Source: Candidatus Amunia macphersoniae (GTDB lineage Bacteria > Chloroflexota > Dormibacteria > Aeolococcales > Aeolococcaceae). Taken from it: a DNA stretch of 64,000 bases. The notes under the pieces are model-generated. The model saw only the letters and a program-made list of their open reading frames with translations. It searched no databases and had not been told where the DNA came from. Both the position numbers and the translations under genes were made by a program. The stretch spans positions 1 through 64,000 of the forward strand of contig JAEKNN010000009.1 of NCBI GenBank assembly GCA_016464795.1, written 5' to 3'. Shown here one piece after another: positions 7,261-16,461 of the stretch (the stretch's first letter is position 1; every line of letters starts with the position of its first letter).

Positions 7261-9138
7261 ATGAAGCAGCCAACTGTCCCACCCGGGTCTCCGGCACGCA
7301 CCGGGCGCGGCCGTGTCGCGTGGTTGCCGGCAGCAGCCGCGCTCGTGGCCATCCTGACGCTCATCACACCACCTACATCAGTCGGCGCCCAGGGGCCGCC
7401 GGCCGTGGTATCGACGCCCAGCTCGTCATTCGCCGCGAACCCATCGACGGCGACGCCGGCGGCAAGCCCGTCGTCGAGCGCGTGCCCCAGCGCATCGCCG
7501 ACCCCCAGCGCATCGCCGACTCCCAGCCCATCGCCGACACCCAGCCCGAGCCCCACCCCGACCGCCAGCCCGAGCCCAAGCCCCGGACAGCCCTGTCCGT
7601 CCGCAGCCGCAACTCCGAAGCCCTCGCCCTCGGGACCTCTGCCGCCACCTCCTGCGAGTGCCTCGGCCCCGGCGACTGCCCCCCTCACGCCGAACGCACT
7701 GCCGATCGGGACTGGGGCAGTGATCACCGACCCATCGCTGGTCACCGAGCTCAACAGGGCCACGCACCACCCGCAGCAGCTCCAGGCACCTGAGCTCCAG
7801 CACTTGACCACCGGTGGTCAGGCGCCGCCTCGCCCGGCGGACGCCAAGGCTGCCCCGGTCGGCACCTCACGAGGCTCACCGGTCCGTCCCCTGCCGGCGG
7901 GTGTGCCGGGGGCCCTGCTCGCCTTGGCGGCCCTCTTGGTGGTTTCCACAGGGGTCCTCCTGCTCGCGTTCCGGTCGCCAGGGAGGCGGGCATCCGCCGT
8001 CCAGCGGATCGCTGCGATCCGTGCGGCCGGGTGTTCGGCGTTGGCTCGGCGCCGGTCATCCCACACCATCGCCGCCTGGTGTCGCGTGGGCTTGGCGACC
8101 CTCGTCAGTGTGGCGGTGGCCGCAGGCGCGGTCGCCGTGTCTCGCTCTGCTGGGACCCCGCACCGACCTTCATCGCCGCCGGCCACCTCCGCGGCGACGA
8201 TCGCGCGACCCGTCACGCCCACGACTGAGACGTATCTCACCAGGACACCGGACATCATGGTGTGGTCGGTGTTCGTTCACATCGAGCGCGACATCGTCGT
8301 CCTGGAGCGTGCCGCGGCGCAGGAGCGAGAGCACATCAACGAGCTGGCGGGACCGAACGACGGTCGCGACCCATCCTTCGGCGCCACCCGTGCGCGCGAC
8401 GCCGTGGCCGGAGGCGCACCTTTGGTCTCGCTCGTCGAGGCGCACCGACAGACGGTGAGCAGGTACCAGGCGATGGTGCAGCAGGAGTATCAGTTCTTTG
8501 TGGTGGCGGCCAAGAACCCCATGATGCAGGTTGGGTTGTACGAGGCGACGGCGACAACGCCGGCGGCGACAGCGGTCCTCCGGTATGACCTCGATGCGGT
8601 GACCACGCAGCTGCAGCAGGAGCAGGCCATCGCCACTGCCGAGGACGCTGCCGCCCTGCAGGTCTCACATCAACCGCCTGCATCCGCGGCCACGCCCAGG
8701 ATCACCGCTCCGGTGGGCGGCGTGGTCTCCCAGGGATTCGGATCCACCTCACTGGCGCTGGAGCCCACAGTCACCTACCACGGCGTCTTCTACGAGCACT
8801 TCCACACAGGGATCGACATCGCTAACGCTCTCGACACTCCAGTCGGGGCGGCGGCGCCTGGTCGTGTCATCCTCGCGGGCAGCAGCCGCGATGCGACCGG
8901 CAAGCTGGTCGGCTACGGCAACTACGTGGTCATCGACCACGGCAACGGGTACGTCACCCTGTACGGTCATCTCGATCAGCTGGTGGTGACAACCGACCAG
9001 CTGGTACTGAGGGGCCAGGAGATCGGCCTGCTCGGCAGCACCGGCTGGTCGACGGGCCCCCATCTGCACTTCGAGATCCGCCACGACGGCGAGTTCCTCA
9101 ACCCGGAAACGCTTCTGGGAGCAGCTGTTCGATCCTGA
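7261..9138 (+). CDS. membrane-associated M23 metallopeptidase with Ser/Pro-rich linker
   Basis: A protein of about 625 residues. An N-terminal signal segment (WLPAAAALVAILTLITPP) is followed by a long low-complexity Ser/Pro/Thr region (about residues 50-135). Two hydrophobic segments lie near 215-235 and 275-295, then a helical region. The M23 LysM-type endopeptidase domain spans about 480-615. Zinc ligands are the His and Asp of HTGID (about 513-517) and the second His of HLHFE (about 600). M23 enzymes cleave peptidoglycan cross-bridges outside the membrane. GTG at 7258 and ATG at 7261 both follow a GGAG. The HemK-like gene begins 61 bases after it. Confidence 0.88.
   Translation: MKQPTVPPGSPARTGRGRVAWLPAAAALVAILTLITPPTSVGAQGPPAVVSTPSSSFAANPSTATPAASPSSSACPSASPTPSASPTPSPSPTPSPSPTPTASPSPSPGQPCPSAAATPKPSPSGPLPPPPASASAPATAPLTPNALPIGTGAVITDPSLVTELNRATHHPQQLQAPELQHLTTGGQAPPRPADAKAAPVGTSRGSPVRPLPAGVPGALLALAALLVVSTGVLLLAFRSPGRRASAVQRIAAIRAAGCSALARRRSSHTIAAWCRVGLATLVSVAVAAGAVAVSRSAGTPHRPSSPPATSAATIARPVTPTTETYLTRTPDIMVWSVFVHIERDIVVLERAAAQEREHINELAGPNDGRDPSFGATRARDAVAGGAPLVSLVEAHRQTVSRYQAMVQQEYQFFVVAAKNPMMQVGLYEATATTPAATAVLRYDLDAVTTQLQQEQAIATAEDAAALQVSHQPPASAATPRITAPVGGVVSQGFGSTSLALEPTVTYHGVFYEHFHTGIDIANALDTPVGAAAPGRVILAGSSRDATGKLVGYGNYVVIDHGNGYVTLYGHLDQLVVTTDQLVLRGQEIGLLGSTGWSTGPHLHFEIRHDGEFLNPETLLGAAVRS
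7485..7556 (+). repeat. 18-bp tandem repeat encoding Ser/Ala/Pro/Thr linker
   Basis: Two identical 18-bp units CCCCAGCGCATCGCCGAC (7485-7502 and 7503-7520) are followed by a one-substitution-class variant (7521-7538) and a more diverged copy (7539-7556). They encode the Ser-Ala-Ser-Pro-Thr-Pro linker of the M23 peptidase. Such repeats can change length by slippage. Confidence 0.8.
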
Positions 9139-9199
9139 GCAGCAGCGGGCCGCGATCGCCGCTGACCAGCCGGCCCCACTGTGGCCAGACTCTGGGCCA

Positions 9200-10030
9200 G
9201 TGATCACCCCACCTCCCGGCGAATCGAGCAGCGCTCCTGGACCGTCGGCACTCACTCCGTCGCTCATCGTCAGCAGGCTTCGCGCCGCCGGTTGTGTCTT
9301 CGCCGAGGACGAGGCCCGGTTGCTCATCTCGGCGGCGACGTCGCGGGTCGAGCTCGCCGCCATGGTGGGCCGGCGAGTCGCCGGTTTCCCGCTCGAACAC
9401 GTGATCGGTTGGGCCGAGTTCTGCGGGCTGCGAATCGCCGTCGACCCCGGTGTCTTCGTCCCCCGCCACCGCACCGAGCTTCTCGTCAAGGAGGCCAACG
9501 CTCTCGTCCGGCCGGGCGCAGTTGTGGTAGATCTGTGCTGCGGCACGGGTGCTCTGGGCGTCGCTCTGGCCGCTGCCGCAGAACGGATCGACCTCCACGC
9601 CGCCGACATCGACCCCGCCGCGGTGCGGTGCGCCCGTCGCAACCTCGCTGCTGCCGGTGGTCACGTCTACGAAGGTGACCTCGACGCGCCACTGCCCGCC
9701 ACGCTGCGGAGCCGAGTCGACGTGCTGGTCGCCAACGTACCGTACGTCCCCACCGAGGAGATCGAGCTGCTGCCCCGCGAGGCGCGCCTCCACGAGGCCC
9801 ACCGGGCGCTCGATGGGGGCCTCGACGGACTTGACATCGTGCGGCGAGTGGCTGCCACAGCGCCACGCTGGCTGAGACCGGGCGGCCACCTCTTGGTCGA
9901 GACCAGCGAGCGGCAGGCGGCGCAGACTGTCGAGATCTTTGCCACCAACGGGCTGATCCCGCGCGTGGCCACTTGTGACGACCTGGACGCCACCGTCGTC
10001 ATTGGAATGCGGCCCGAACCGAATGGCTGA
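9200..10030 (+). CDS. HemK/PrmC-like protein N5-glutamine methyltransferase
   Basis: A 276-residue SAM-dependent methyltransferase of the HemK group. Motif I is VVDLCCGTGALGVAL (about residues 112-126), the acidic motif is LHAADIDPAAV, and the substrate motif is NVPY (about 179-182) where PrmC has NPPY. The PRHRTELLV segment corresponds to the PRxxTE region. PrmC methylates the GGQ glutamine of release factors; the N-V-P-Y variant is typical of a paralogous clade annotated as putative glutamine methyltransferase, so the target is uncertain. Its stop overlaps the start of the downstream MFS gene by 8 bases, which suggests translational coupling. Confidence 0.85.
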   Translation: MITPPPGESSSAPGPSALTPSLIVSRLRAAGCVFAEDEARLLISAATSRVELAAMVGRRVAGFPLEHVIGWAEFCGLRIAVDPGVFVPRHRTELLVKEANALVRPGAVVVDLCCGTGALGVALAAAAERIDLHAADIDPAAVRCARRNLAAAGGHVYEGDLDAPLPATLRSRVDVLVANVPYVPTEEIELLPREARLHEAHRALDGGLDGLDIVRRVAATAPRWLRPGGHLLVETSERQAAQTVEIFATNGLIPRVATCDDLDATVVIGMRPEPNG

Positions 10031-11390
10031 GGTGCAGGAACGCGCGCTCACCAACGACCGGCTGTGGGCGCCGCAGTACCGACTGCTGACCGCAGGACTT
10101 GTCGGCACCATCACCCTGGCCGCATTCGAGGCGCTGGCCGTGATCACCGTCCTTCCGCTGATCAGGAATGACCTCGGTGGCCTCGGCCTGTACGGGTGGG
10201 TGGTGAGCGCCTTCTCGCTGGGCACGCTCTTCGGCATCGTCGCCGCCGGTGAACAGGCGGATCGCATCGGGCCGGCGCGTCCCTTTGTCATCGGGCTCGT
10301 GCTGTTTGCCGGCGGCCTGGTGGTCGGCGGCTTTGCTCCGACGATGCCGGTGCTGGTGGTCGGCCGCGCCCTCCAGGGGATCGGTGCCGGGGCGATTCCC
10401 GCGGTGGCGTACGTCTGCATCGGTCGCACCTACCCCGAGTCGCTGCGGCCGCGCGTGTTCGCCATCCTCTCGACGGCCTGGGTGGTGCCGGGACTCATCG
10501 GACCAGCACTCTCAGTGGTCGTCGCCCAGCGCTTCGGCTGGCGGGCTGTGCTGCTCGGGTTGCTGCCGCTGGTGGCAGCAACGGGTGCTCTCGCGGTGCC
10601 GGCGATGCTGCACCTCCGGCCCCAAGCCCCGGCACGGGCCGCCCCCCGTCGGCTCCTCGACGCGCTGCGGATGACCGTGGGCGCCGCACTCCTGCTGGCC
10701 GCTTTCTCTGGCCACGAGCCGGCCTCTGTCGCCCTGCTGGCGGCGGCGGTGGTTGTCGGTCTGCGTCCGCTCCTGCGCCTCATCCCAGGCGGCACGTTCC
10801 GGGCAGCAAGCCCGCTCGCCGCCGCTGTCCTGGCTCGCGGCCTGCTCACCTTCACCTTCTTCAGCGTCGACACCTTTGTTCCCCTGGAGATCACCGCCAT
10901 CCGCGGCCACGGTCCGGCGCTGGCGGGCGTCGCGATCACCGCCGCGACCATTGCCTGGACCACGGGGGCGTGGGTCCAGGTGAGGCTGGCGACACGCTGG
11001 AGCGCGCATCGCCAGGTTGCCACCGGTTTCCTCATCGTCGTGTGCGGGATCGCCACCGTCAGCGCGGGGCTGCTGACGGTTGCACCGGTGGCGCTGATCG
11101 TGTGCGGCTGGGGCGTTGGCGGCCTTGGCATGGGGCTCGGCTATTCACCGCTCTCCATCGTGGTGTTGCGGCACGCTCGCCCCGACGCGCAGGGAGCGTC
11201 GTCAGCTGCTCTGCAGCTCTTCGACAACCTCGGCGTGGCACTCGGTGCGGGAATCGCCGGGGCCCTGGTGGCAGTCTTCGCCACGTCCGGCTCACCCACC
11301 TCCGCAGGCCTTGGAGCGGCGTTTGCCGTTGCCATTGCAGCGGGATGCGCCGGCGTTGCGGTGGCGTGGCGACTGCCGGGAGGCAGGTGA
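10023..11390 (+). CDS. MFS transporter (drug/proton antiporter-like)
   Basis: A 455-residue major facilitator with about 14 hydrophobic segments. Loop 2-3 carries GEQADRIGPARP (the MFS motif A), and motif B/C-like text VGRALQGIGAGAIPAV and GLIGPALS follows. This is characteristic of the DHA2 multidrug group. The substrate is unknown. The ATG at 10023 overlaps the upstream methyltransferase by 8 bases. It ends 36 bases before the convergent ABC permease gene. Confidence 0.88.
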   Translation: MAEVQERALTNDRLWAPQYRLLTAGLVGTITLAAFEALAVITVLPLIRNDLGGLGLYGWVVSAFSLGTLFGIVAAGEQADRIGPARPFVIGLVLFAGGLVVGGFAPTMPVLVVGRALQGIGAGAIPAVAYVCIGRTYPESLRPRVFAILSTAWVVPGLIGPALSVVVAQRFGWRAVLLGLLPLVAATGALAVPAMLHLRPQAPARAAPRRLLDALRMTVGAALLLAAFSGHEPASVALLAAAVVVGLRPLLRLIPGGTFRAASPLAAAVLARGLLTFTFFSVDTFVPLEITAIRGHGPALAGVAITAATIAWTTGAWVQVRLATRWSAHRQVATGFLIVVCGIATVSAGLLTVAPVALIVCGWGVGGLGMGLGYSPLSIVVLRHARPDAQGASSAALQLFDNLGVALGAGIAGALVAVFATSGSPTSAGLGAAFAVAIAAGCAGVAVAWRLPGGR

Positions 11391-11426
11391 CGTCCAGCTG
11401 ATCGCAACCGCGGGCTGCCGCCGCGT

Positions 11427-14141
11427 CTACGTGTTCCGCAGCACCTCGGTCGGCCGCAGCCGCACGGCGCGCCGCGACCCCAGCCAGGCGCCCAGCATGG
11501 CTATCAACGCGCCGATCACCAGCACAGCGATGGCGATCCCGGCACTGAAACCGACCTGGGTTGTGAAGACCCACCGCGACAAGGCAGCGAGGCCGACCGC
11601 GACGACGATGACGCTGACGGCGCCCGCGAGCAGGCCGGCCAACGCATTCTCCAGCAACACCATCTGGGTGACGCTACGGGGCGGGAACCCGATCGCCTTG
11701 AGCATCGCGATCTCCTGCCGGCGCTCGATCATCGCCAGGGTGACGCCGTTGCCGACCACTGTGAGGCCGGCCAGCAGGGTGAGGCCGGCGATCAGGGCGA
11801 GGACGATCAGCAGGTTGTTGAGGATCCCGCGGACCACGGCGGTGAGATCGTTGACGTTGATCACCAGGGCGCCCGGGCTGGCGCGCTGCAGGAGCACGGA
11901 GTCGTGCACCAGGCTGGCGTCGTCCACCGCCATGGTGACGACGGTGCTCGCGTCACCACCTCCCAGCGCGGTGGCGAGCGAGGTGTCGCCGTAGATGTCC
12001 GAGCCGTACAGGCGGACCAGATTGCGCGAGCCGTACCCGGGGGCACGCTGGTACAACCCGACCACGTTCATGGTCACCGGGTGACCACCCGCTCCTCCCT
12101 GGAACGTCACGGTCGAGCCCGGGTGCAGGGACGCCGGGGGGTCGGCAAATCGCGTGGGCAGGATGATGTTGTGGCTGCGCGCGTCGGACGCGCTCAGCAA
12201 CCGGCCATCCCTGGCCACGATGCCCGCCGGTGCGCCGCCACCGGCAAGGTCGTACCCGCTGACACCGTTGAGGCCGCGATAGGGTGTCTCACCGGGATCG
12301 GCTGTGGGATCCGAGGGTGCCGCCTTGAGCGGTTTGCCATCGATGGCGGTCGGCGCTGCGGTCGCCACGGTTGTGATCAGCGATGACTGCAAGCCGGGCA
12401 GCGCCTGCGCGTTGCGAATCAGGACGTCGCGTCCGCTGATGCCGGTCACGGCCAGCAGGTTGGCCGAGCCGGCACGGGCCAGCGCCGTCGTCAATTGGTC
12501 ACGAAGGCCAATCGACACGGTGACCGTCAACGACATCGAGAAGATGCCGATGAGCAGCGCAACCAGCGTCACCGCGGTGCGCGCACGTCGCCGGTCGAGT
12601 GAGCGCGTTGCCATGCCGATGCGCATCCGTCCGTTGCGGGGGGCCACCGTGGCGACAGTCCAGACAATGGCCACCAGACCGACGGCGACGGCCACCGCGG
12701 GCAACCAGAATGCCGTTGCCGCCGTCAGCAGCACCAGACCTGCAAGAACTGCCCGATTGGCGGTGACATTGTGGAGCGGGCGGAGCCGAGCACCGGCGGC
12801 GGTCACGGCCGCGAAGATGCCACCGAACACCCCCGCCAGGGACGCCGCCGCCACCACCAGCACGAAGCCGGCGACCAGATCCCCCACGATGGCCCCCGCC
12901 AGCAGTGCGAACAGCAGAGCGCTCACCACCAGCAGCAGCACAGTCGCTCCGGCGCCACTGGTGAAGGCCGCGTCAGAGTTCGGTCGCAGCATCGACAGCG
13001 GGCGCAGGCGCGCGGCGCGCACGATGGGCAGCAGCGCAAAGACGACTGTCGACCCCAGGCCCAGCGCGACGCCGAGTGCGACGGTTCCGGCATCGATCAC
13101 CAACGGCGCCTGGATCGCGACTGCCCGGGCCACTGCCGCGGTGATCCCCCCAGACACCGCCAAGCCAACCAGGGTTCCGACGACTCCCCCGGCCAGGCCG
13201 ATGACCGCTGCCTCCAACGCCAGGACGGTGAACATCGAGCGGGGCCGATAGCCGATCGCCTTGAGCATGGCAATCTCGAGGTAGCGCGAGGCCAGCACTG
13301 AATGCATGACGTTGAAGATGCCAACTCCCGCCACCAGCAGCGTCACCAGGCCGGTGAGCAGCGTGTACTCACGAAAGTCGTGCACCTGCTGCTGGGCAGA
13401 CTGCAGAGCCTCGTCGACGGTGGTGACAGATGCCTGGGGGAACCGGCTGCGAAGCTCCGCGGCAACTGGTGCGCTGGCACCCGGCACGCCGAGGTAGACA
13501 CTGACGTACTCCGGCGGAGCATCGGTCAAGGCCCCCCCGTCAGTGGTCGACACCAGCATCACCGAGGAATGCTCCAGGGTGGCCTGCGCCAGCACGCCAC
13601 GTACGGTCGCGCTGAGGCCGGCACCGCCGATGCCGTTGACGAAGACGTGGCCACCAATCCCCACGCCCAACTGGTCGGCAAGCACTGACGACACCAGCAC
13701 ATCGCCGCGATGGGCCATCAGCGCGTGTACCGAGCCACCCTGCGGGTTGACCAGCGGCGGATCCCCAGCAACTGGGTAGGTGGCCAGCTCGACCGTGTTC
13801 ACCTCGAACGGCACGATGGTGCCGCCACTGACCGAGGCGGTGGCGTGCAGCCGGGCAACCGCGCTGACAGCGCTGACCCGCCCGTCAGCATGCAGCGTGG
13901 TGAACACCGTGAGGTCCGCTGCCGTCAGCGGTGAGGACTGGCTGCTCACGGCGACGTCTCCACCATTGGAGGCGCGCACGTTGCTGGTGAGCGCGCTGCT
14001 GACAGTTGCCGCGGCCACCTGCAGCGCCACCACCGCCGCCACTCCGACGGTGATGCAGAGCACCGCCACCGCCGTCCGTCGCCCACCCCGCCACACTGAC
14101 CGCCCGGTGTGGCGCAACAGGAATAGGAGATTGCCGATCAT
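11427..14141 (-). CDS. FtsX/MacB-type ABC transporter permease (large, two FtsX domains)
   Basis: A 904-residue permease with an N-terminal transmembrane helix, a large extracytoplasmic domain (about residues 45-255), an FtsX core of three helices (about 260-370) around LKAIGYRPRSM, a middle membrane block (about 395-500), a second extracytoplasmic domain and a final FtsX core around LKAIGFPPRSV. This duplicated layout matches macrolide or lipoprotein exporters of the MacB/LolCE type rather than importers. It is translated directly after its ATPase: ATG and the ATPase stop share ATGA (14138-14141). The exported substrate is unknown. Confidence 0.9.
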   Translation of the reverse strand: MIGNLLFLLRHTGRSVWRGGRRTAVAVLCITVGVAAVVALQVAAATVSSALTSNVRASNGGDVAVSSQSSPLTAADLTVFTTLHADGRVSAVSAVARLHATASVSGGTIVPFEVNTVELATYPVAGDPPLVNPQGGSVHALMAHRGDVLVSSVLADQLGVGIGGHVFVNGIGGAGLSATVRGVLAQATLEHSSVMLVSTTDGGALTDAPPEYVSVYLGVPGASAPVAAELRSRFPQASVTTVDEALQSAQQQVHDFREYTLLTGLVTLLVAGVGIFNVMHSVLASRYLEIAMLKAIGYRPRSMFTVLALEAAVIGLAGGVVGTLVGLAVSGGITAAVARAVAIQAPLVIDAGTVALGVALGLGSTVVFALLPIVRAARLRPLSMLRPNSDAAFTSGAGATVLLLVVSALLFALLAGAIVGDLVAGFVLVVAAASLAGVFGGIFAAVTAAGARLRPLHNVTANRAVLAGLVLLTAATAFWLPAVAVAVGLVAIVWTVATVAPRNGRMRIGMATRSLDRRRARTAVTLVALLIGIFSMSLTVTVSIGLRDQLTTALARAGSANLLAVTGISGRDVLIRNAQALPGLQSSLITTVATAAPTAIDGKPLKAAPSDPTADPGETPYRGLNGVSGYDLAGGGAPAGIVARDGRLLSASDARSHNIILPTRFADPPASLHPGSTVTFQGGAGGHPVTMNVVGLYQRAPGYGSRNLVRLYGSDIYGDTSLATALGGGDASTVVTMAVDDASLVHDSVLLQRASPGALVINVNDLTAVVRGILNNLLIVLALIAGLTLLAGLTVVGNGVTLAMIERRQEIAMLKAIGFPPRSVTQMVLLENALAGLLAGAVSVIVVAVGLAALSRWVFTTQVGFSAGIAIAVLVIGALIAMLGAWLGSRRAVRLRPTEVLRNT

Positions 14142-14833
14142 CCGGTGAGCCGCCCGTCACGCACGCGCAGGATGCGATCAGCACGCACGGCCAGATCGTT
14201 GTCGTGGGTGGCCACCAAGATGGTCGTGCCGCGTCGCTGGCGCAACTCGAGCAGCAGGGCGATCAACTCGTCGCCTGTGGAGGTGTCGAGATTGCCCGTC
14301 GGCTCGTCGGCGACGATGATCGCCGGCTGGGTGATCAGTGCCCTGGCAATGGCGACGCGCTGCTGCTCGCCCCCCGACAGCTGGGTCGGCCGGTGGTGCA
14401 GGCGGTGCCCGAGGCCCACCTCGGTGAGCAGCTCCTGGGCACTCGACGACGGCCGATGGACCCCCCCGGGCACGTGCAGCGGCAGCTCGACATTCTCCAA
14501 CGCGGTCAGCGTGGGGAGCAGGTTGTAGGCCTGAAACACCATGCCCACGCGCCGCGCCCGCAGTGTGGCCAACTCGCGCTCGGGTAGCTGGCTGATGTCG
14601 GTGCCGTCGAGGAAGACTGAGCCAGAGCTGGCCGTATCCAGTCCCGCGGCGATGCCCAGGATGGTGCTCTTGCCGCTGCCCGATGGGCCGACCAGCGCGA
14701 CCAGCTCCGCCGGCCGCACCTCGAACGACACACCGTGGAGGATCTCCACAGTGTTGCGGCCGACACGCAGGCTCTTGTCGACGTCGACAAGCCGCACACT
14801 GGGAGCCGTCGCCGCGGTTGTCTCTGTCACCAC
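14138..14833 (-). CDS. MacB/LolD-type ABC transporter ATP-binding protein
   Basis: A 231-residue ATPase with Walker A GPSGSGKST, Q-loop VFQAYNLLP, signature LSGGEQQRVAIARAL, Walker B IIVADEPTGNLD and switch His in ATHDNDLA. The Y-N-L-L-P after the Q-loop and E-P-T-G-N-L-D are typical of the LolD/MacB family. The start is one of two adjacent GTG codons (14833 or 14830). It lies 2 bases after the SGNH lipoprotein stop and overlaps the permease by 4 bases, so the three genes form one operon. Confidence 0.92.
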   Translation of the reverse strand: MVTETTAATAPSVRLVDVDKSLRVGRNTVEILHGVSFEVRPAELVALVGPSGSGKSTILGIAAGLDTASSGSVFLDGTDISQLPERELATLRARRVGMVFQAYNLLPTLTALENVELPLHVPGGVHRPSSSAQELLTEVGLGHRLHHRPTQLSGGEQQRVAIARALITQPAIIVADEPTGNLDTSTGDELIALLLELRQRRGTTILVATHDNDLAVRADRILRVRDGRLTG

Positions 14834-14835
14834 AC

Positions 14836-15549
14836 TCAGTGCAGCACGCCGGCTGTCCGCATCGCGCCCACGATCACCGCAGCCAGCCGCGTGTGACCGA
14901 TCGTGCTGGGATGCAGGCCGTCCGCGGAGATGTACTCCGGGTGTGCGGCGATCTCGCCGGAGAACGTGGCAAGCGAGAGGAAGTCGGCCCCGCCCTGCGC
15001 CGCCACCGTGGCCATGCCGGCGTTCCAGTCGGCGGTGGTCGCGGCCAGACCAGACAGGTGGGCGCGGACCACGGCGGGCAGCTGCGAGAGGTCGGGCAAC
15101 CCGATGACGAACGTTCGGCAACTGGCGCGACCCAGTGTGGTCACCAGATCGCGCAGGCTGGCCATGAAGGAGTCGCGGTTGACCCCACCGCGGATGTCGT
15201 TGACACCGAACAGGACAGTGCAGATGGTGGGATGGAGCGCCAGCGCCCCGGCGATCTCGGTTTGGTAGGCGTCGCCCAGCCTGGCGCCGGGGATGCCCAG
15301 GTCGGCAAACGCGCTGCTGCCGATGGCATCGCGCACCTGGTAGGCGTAGCCGCGGGTGATCGGCTCGGCTCCCACGCCGTAGGTTTCGGACGCCCCGAGG
15401 GCGGCGTAGACCGGCGTGCCGGCAGCGATTGCGGAGGGAGTGGGGATAGGGATCGTTGCGGTCGGGGACGGGGCCTGGCTGCTGCCACAGGATGCGAGCA
15501 TCGATGCCAGGACAAACGCTGCGAGGGATGCCGCGGGGCGAGTGGTCAT
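14836..15549 (-). CDS. SGNH/GDSL hydrolase lipoprotein
   Basis: A 237-residue protein with a lipoprotein signal (lipobox LASC near residue 21) and a short Pro/Thr/Ser linker. Block I is GASETYG, so the nucleophile Ser is in GAS rather than GDS. Block III is GVND, and the catalytic Asp/His pair is in SADGLHPS near the C-terminus. Family members are esterases or acyl hydrolases at the cell surface. It heads an operon with an ABC ATPase and a MacB-type permease, so the hydrolase may act on, or be coupled to, the exported compound; that link is inferred from gene order. Confidence 0.87.
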   Translation of the reverse strand: MTTRPAASLAAFVLASMLASCGSSQAPSPTATIPIPTPSAIAAGTPVYAALGASETYGVGAEPITRGYAYQVRDAIGSSAFADLGIPGARLGDAYQTEIAGALALHPTICTVLFGVNDIRGGVNRDSFMASLRDLVTTLGRASCRTFVIGLPDLSQLPAVVRAHLSGLAATTADWNAGMATVAAQGGADFLSLATFSGEIAAHPEYISADGLHPSTIGHTRLAAVIVGAMRTAGVLH

Positions 15550-15934
15550 TCTGGGAGCTCGTGTCGCGTGTTCATCTGTGGGTTCACTTCAGAATGGACG
15601 GTGTGGCAGGTGGTGGAGCGCCAACGACCACGGTACCCAGAAGTGCCCAAACTACGATTTGCCCACTTCGGGCCGTGGCCATCGTGATCTCGCGGTATCC
15701 GCGCGATGTGCGGATGAGCAACATCGGCGTGGATCAACCTGCGCGAGTCGGTCCCACCCCAGACGCGCGACGAGTCAGTCGGCGGTGAGCGCGGCGGTGC
15801 GCTCGAGTGCCGCCAGATGTCGGGCCGGTTGGGAGCGCCCGGGTCTCCTCCCGGCGCTGACTCAGCAAACAGCCGGTGATCACGGACGTCGCCGCGGCAC
15901 CTGGCTCGATGCCGGCGAATGCTGATCTGACCGA
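15550..15934. other. 385-base intergenic region without a convincing gene
   Basis: No frame here shows protein-like sequence. It contains an imperfect inverted repeat (15640-15669) upstream of the SGNH lipoprotein operon, and a short CTGATC/GATCAG hairpin (15922-15938) that spans the nucleotidyltransferase stop codon. Promoters for the leftward operon should lie here, but I cannot fix a clear -35/-10 pair. Confidence 0.5.
15640..15669. promoter_or_regulatory. imperfect inverted repeat, possible operator
   Basis: GAAGTG-CC-CAAA pairs with TTTG-CC-CACTTC around a 6-base centre. The arms form 6 bp plus 4 bp with a symmetric CC/CC mismatch. It lies about 90 bases upstream of the SGNH/ABC operon start and is not followed by a T-run, so an operator is likelier than a terminator. 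Confidence 0.35.
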
Positions 15935-16459
15935 TCAGACAGGATCGCCCTCATGCCCGAAGAGCTCCTCGACAAGAAACCGAGCGCGAGGTGGCAGATC
16001 CTCTGCGCTGTAGCGCTCAGTTGCGACTCGCAGCACCTCGTCGCGAGTGCGCAGGCCCAGCAGGTTGGCGAGGAACCGGATGTCACCAACGTCCTGCTCG
16101 GCTCGCGCCGCACGCAGTTTCATCGCCAGGAGAAAGCGCGCGGACGCGGCGGAGACGGCAAGTCCGGGCCGCACGAAGATGGGCAGGGCTTCAGGGTCGG
16201 TGCCAGGCACGAACCCCTTCACCGCGTCGTTCAGCCAGTCGTCCGGTAGTCCCAAGCGCTCACCCACCTCATGCGCGGCGTTGTAGACCTGCGATTTCGG
16301 TTCGAACACGGCATCGATGTCGCGGGTCATCCGCCGGGCGTCGAACGCAATTGCCATAGCCGCGCCGCCAACGACGAAGAGGCGGCCCTCGATGCCGCGG
16401 GCTGCCAGCACTGACGCCAGCTCTTCAAGGGCCTGGAGAGCCGCGTCCCGGTTGAACAC
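15935..16459 (-). CDS. nucleotidyltransferase-fold protein (DUF6036-like), partner of XRE gene
   Basis: A 174-residue protein. Residues about 27-52 read LFVVGGAAMAIAF then RRMTRDIDAVFEP, the GG...DxD nucleotidyltransferase core with D47 and D49 as likely metal ligands. The C-terminal half is helical, with FLLAMKLRAARAEQDVGDIRFLA typical of DUF6036/AbiEii-like proteins. The GTG at 16459 begins 2 bases after the stop of the XRE regulator, so they are one operon. Families with this pairing include toxin-antitoxin and abortive-infection modules, but substrate and toxicity cannot be read from sequence. Confidence 0.8.
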   Translation of the reverse strand: MFNRDAALQALEELASVLAARGIEGRLFVVGGAAMAIAFDARRMTRDIDAVFEPKSQVYNAAHEVGERLGLPDDWLNDAVKGFVPGTDPEALPIFVRPGLAVSAASARFLLAMKLRAARAEQDVGDIRFLANLLGLRTRDEVLRVATERYSAEDLPPRARFLVEELFGHEGDPV

Positions 16460-16461
16460 GC

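Noticed and set aside
7485-7556. A CRISPR-like or minisatellite array
   Set aside because: The 18-bp units are contiguous without spacers and encode a Ser/Pro linker, so this is coding tandem repetition.
15922-15938. A rho-independent terminator after the nucleotidyltransferase gene
   Set aside because: The CTGATC/GATCAG stem is short, spans the stop codon and lacks a T-run on the relevant strand.
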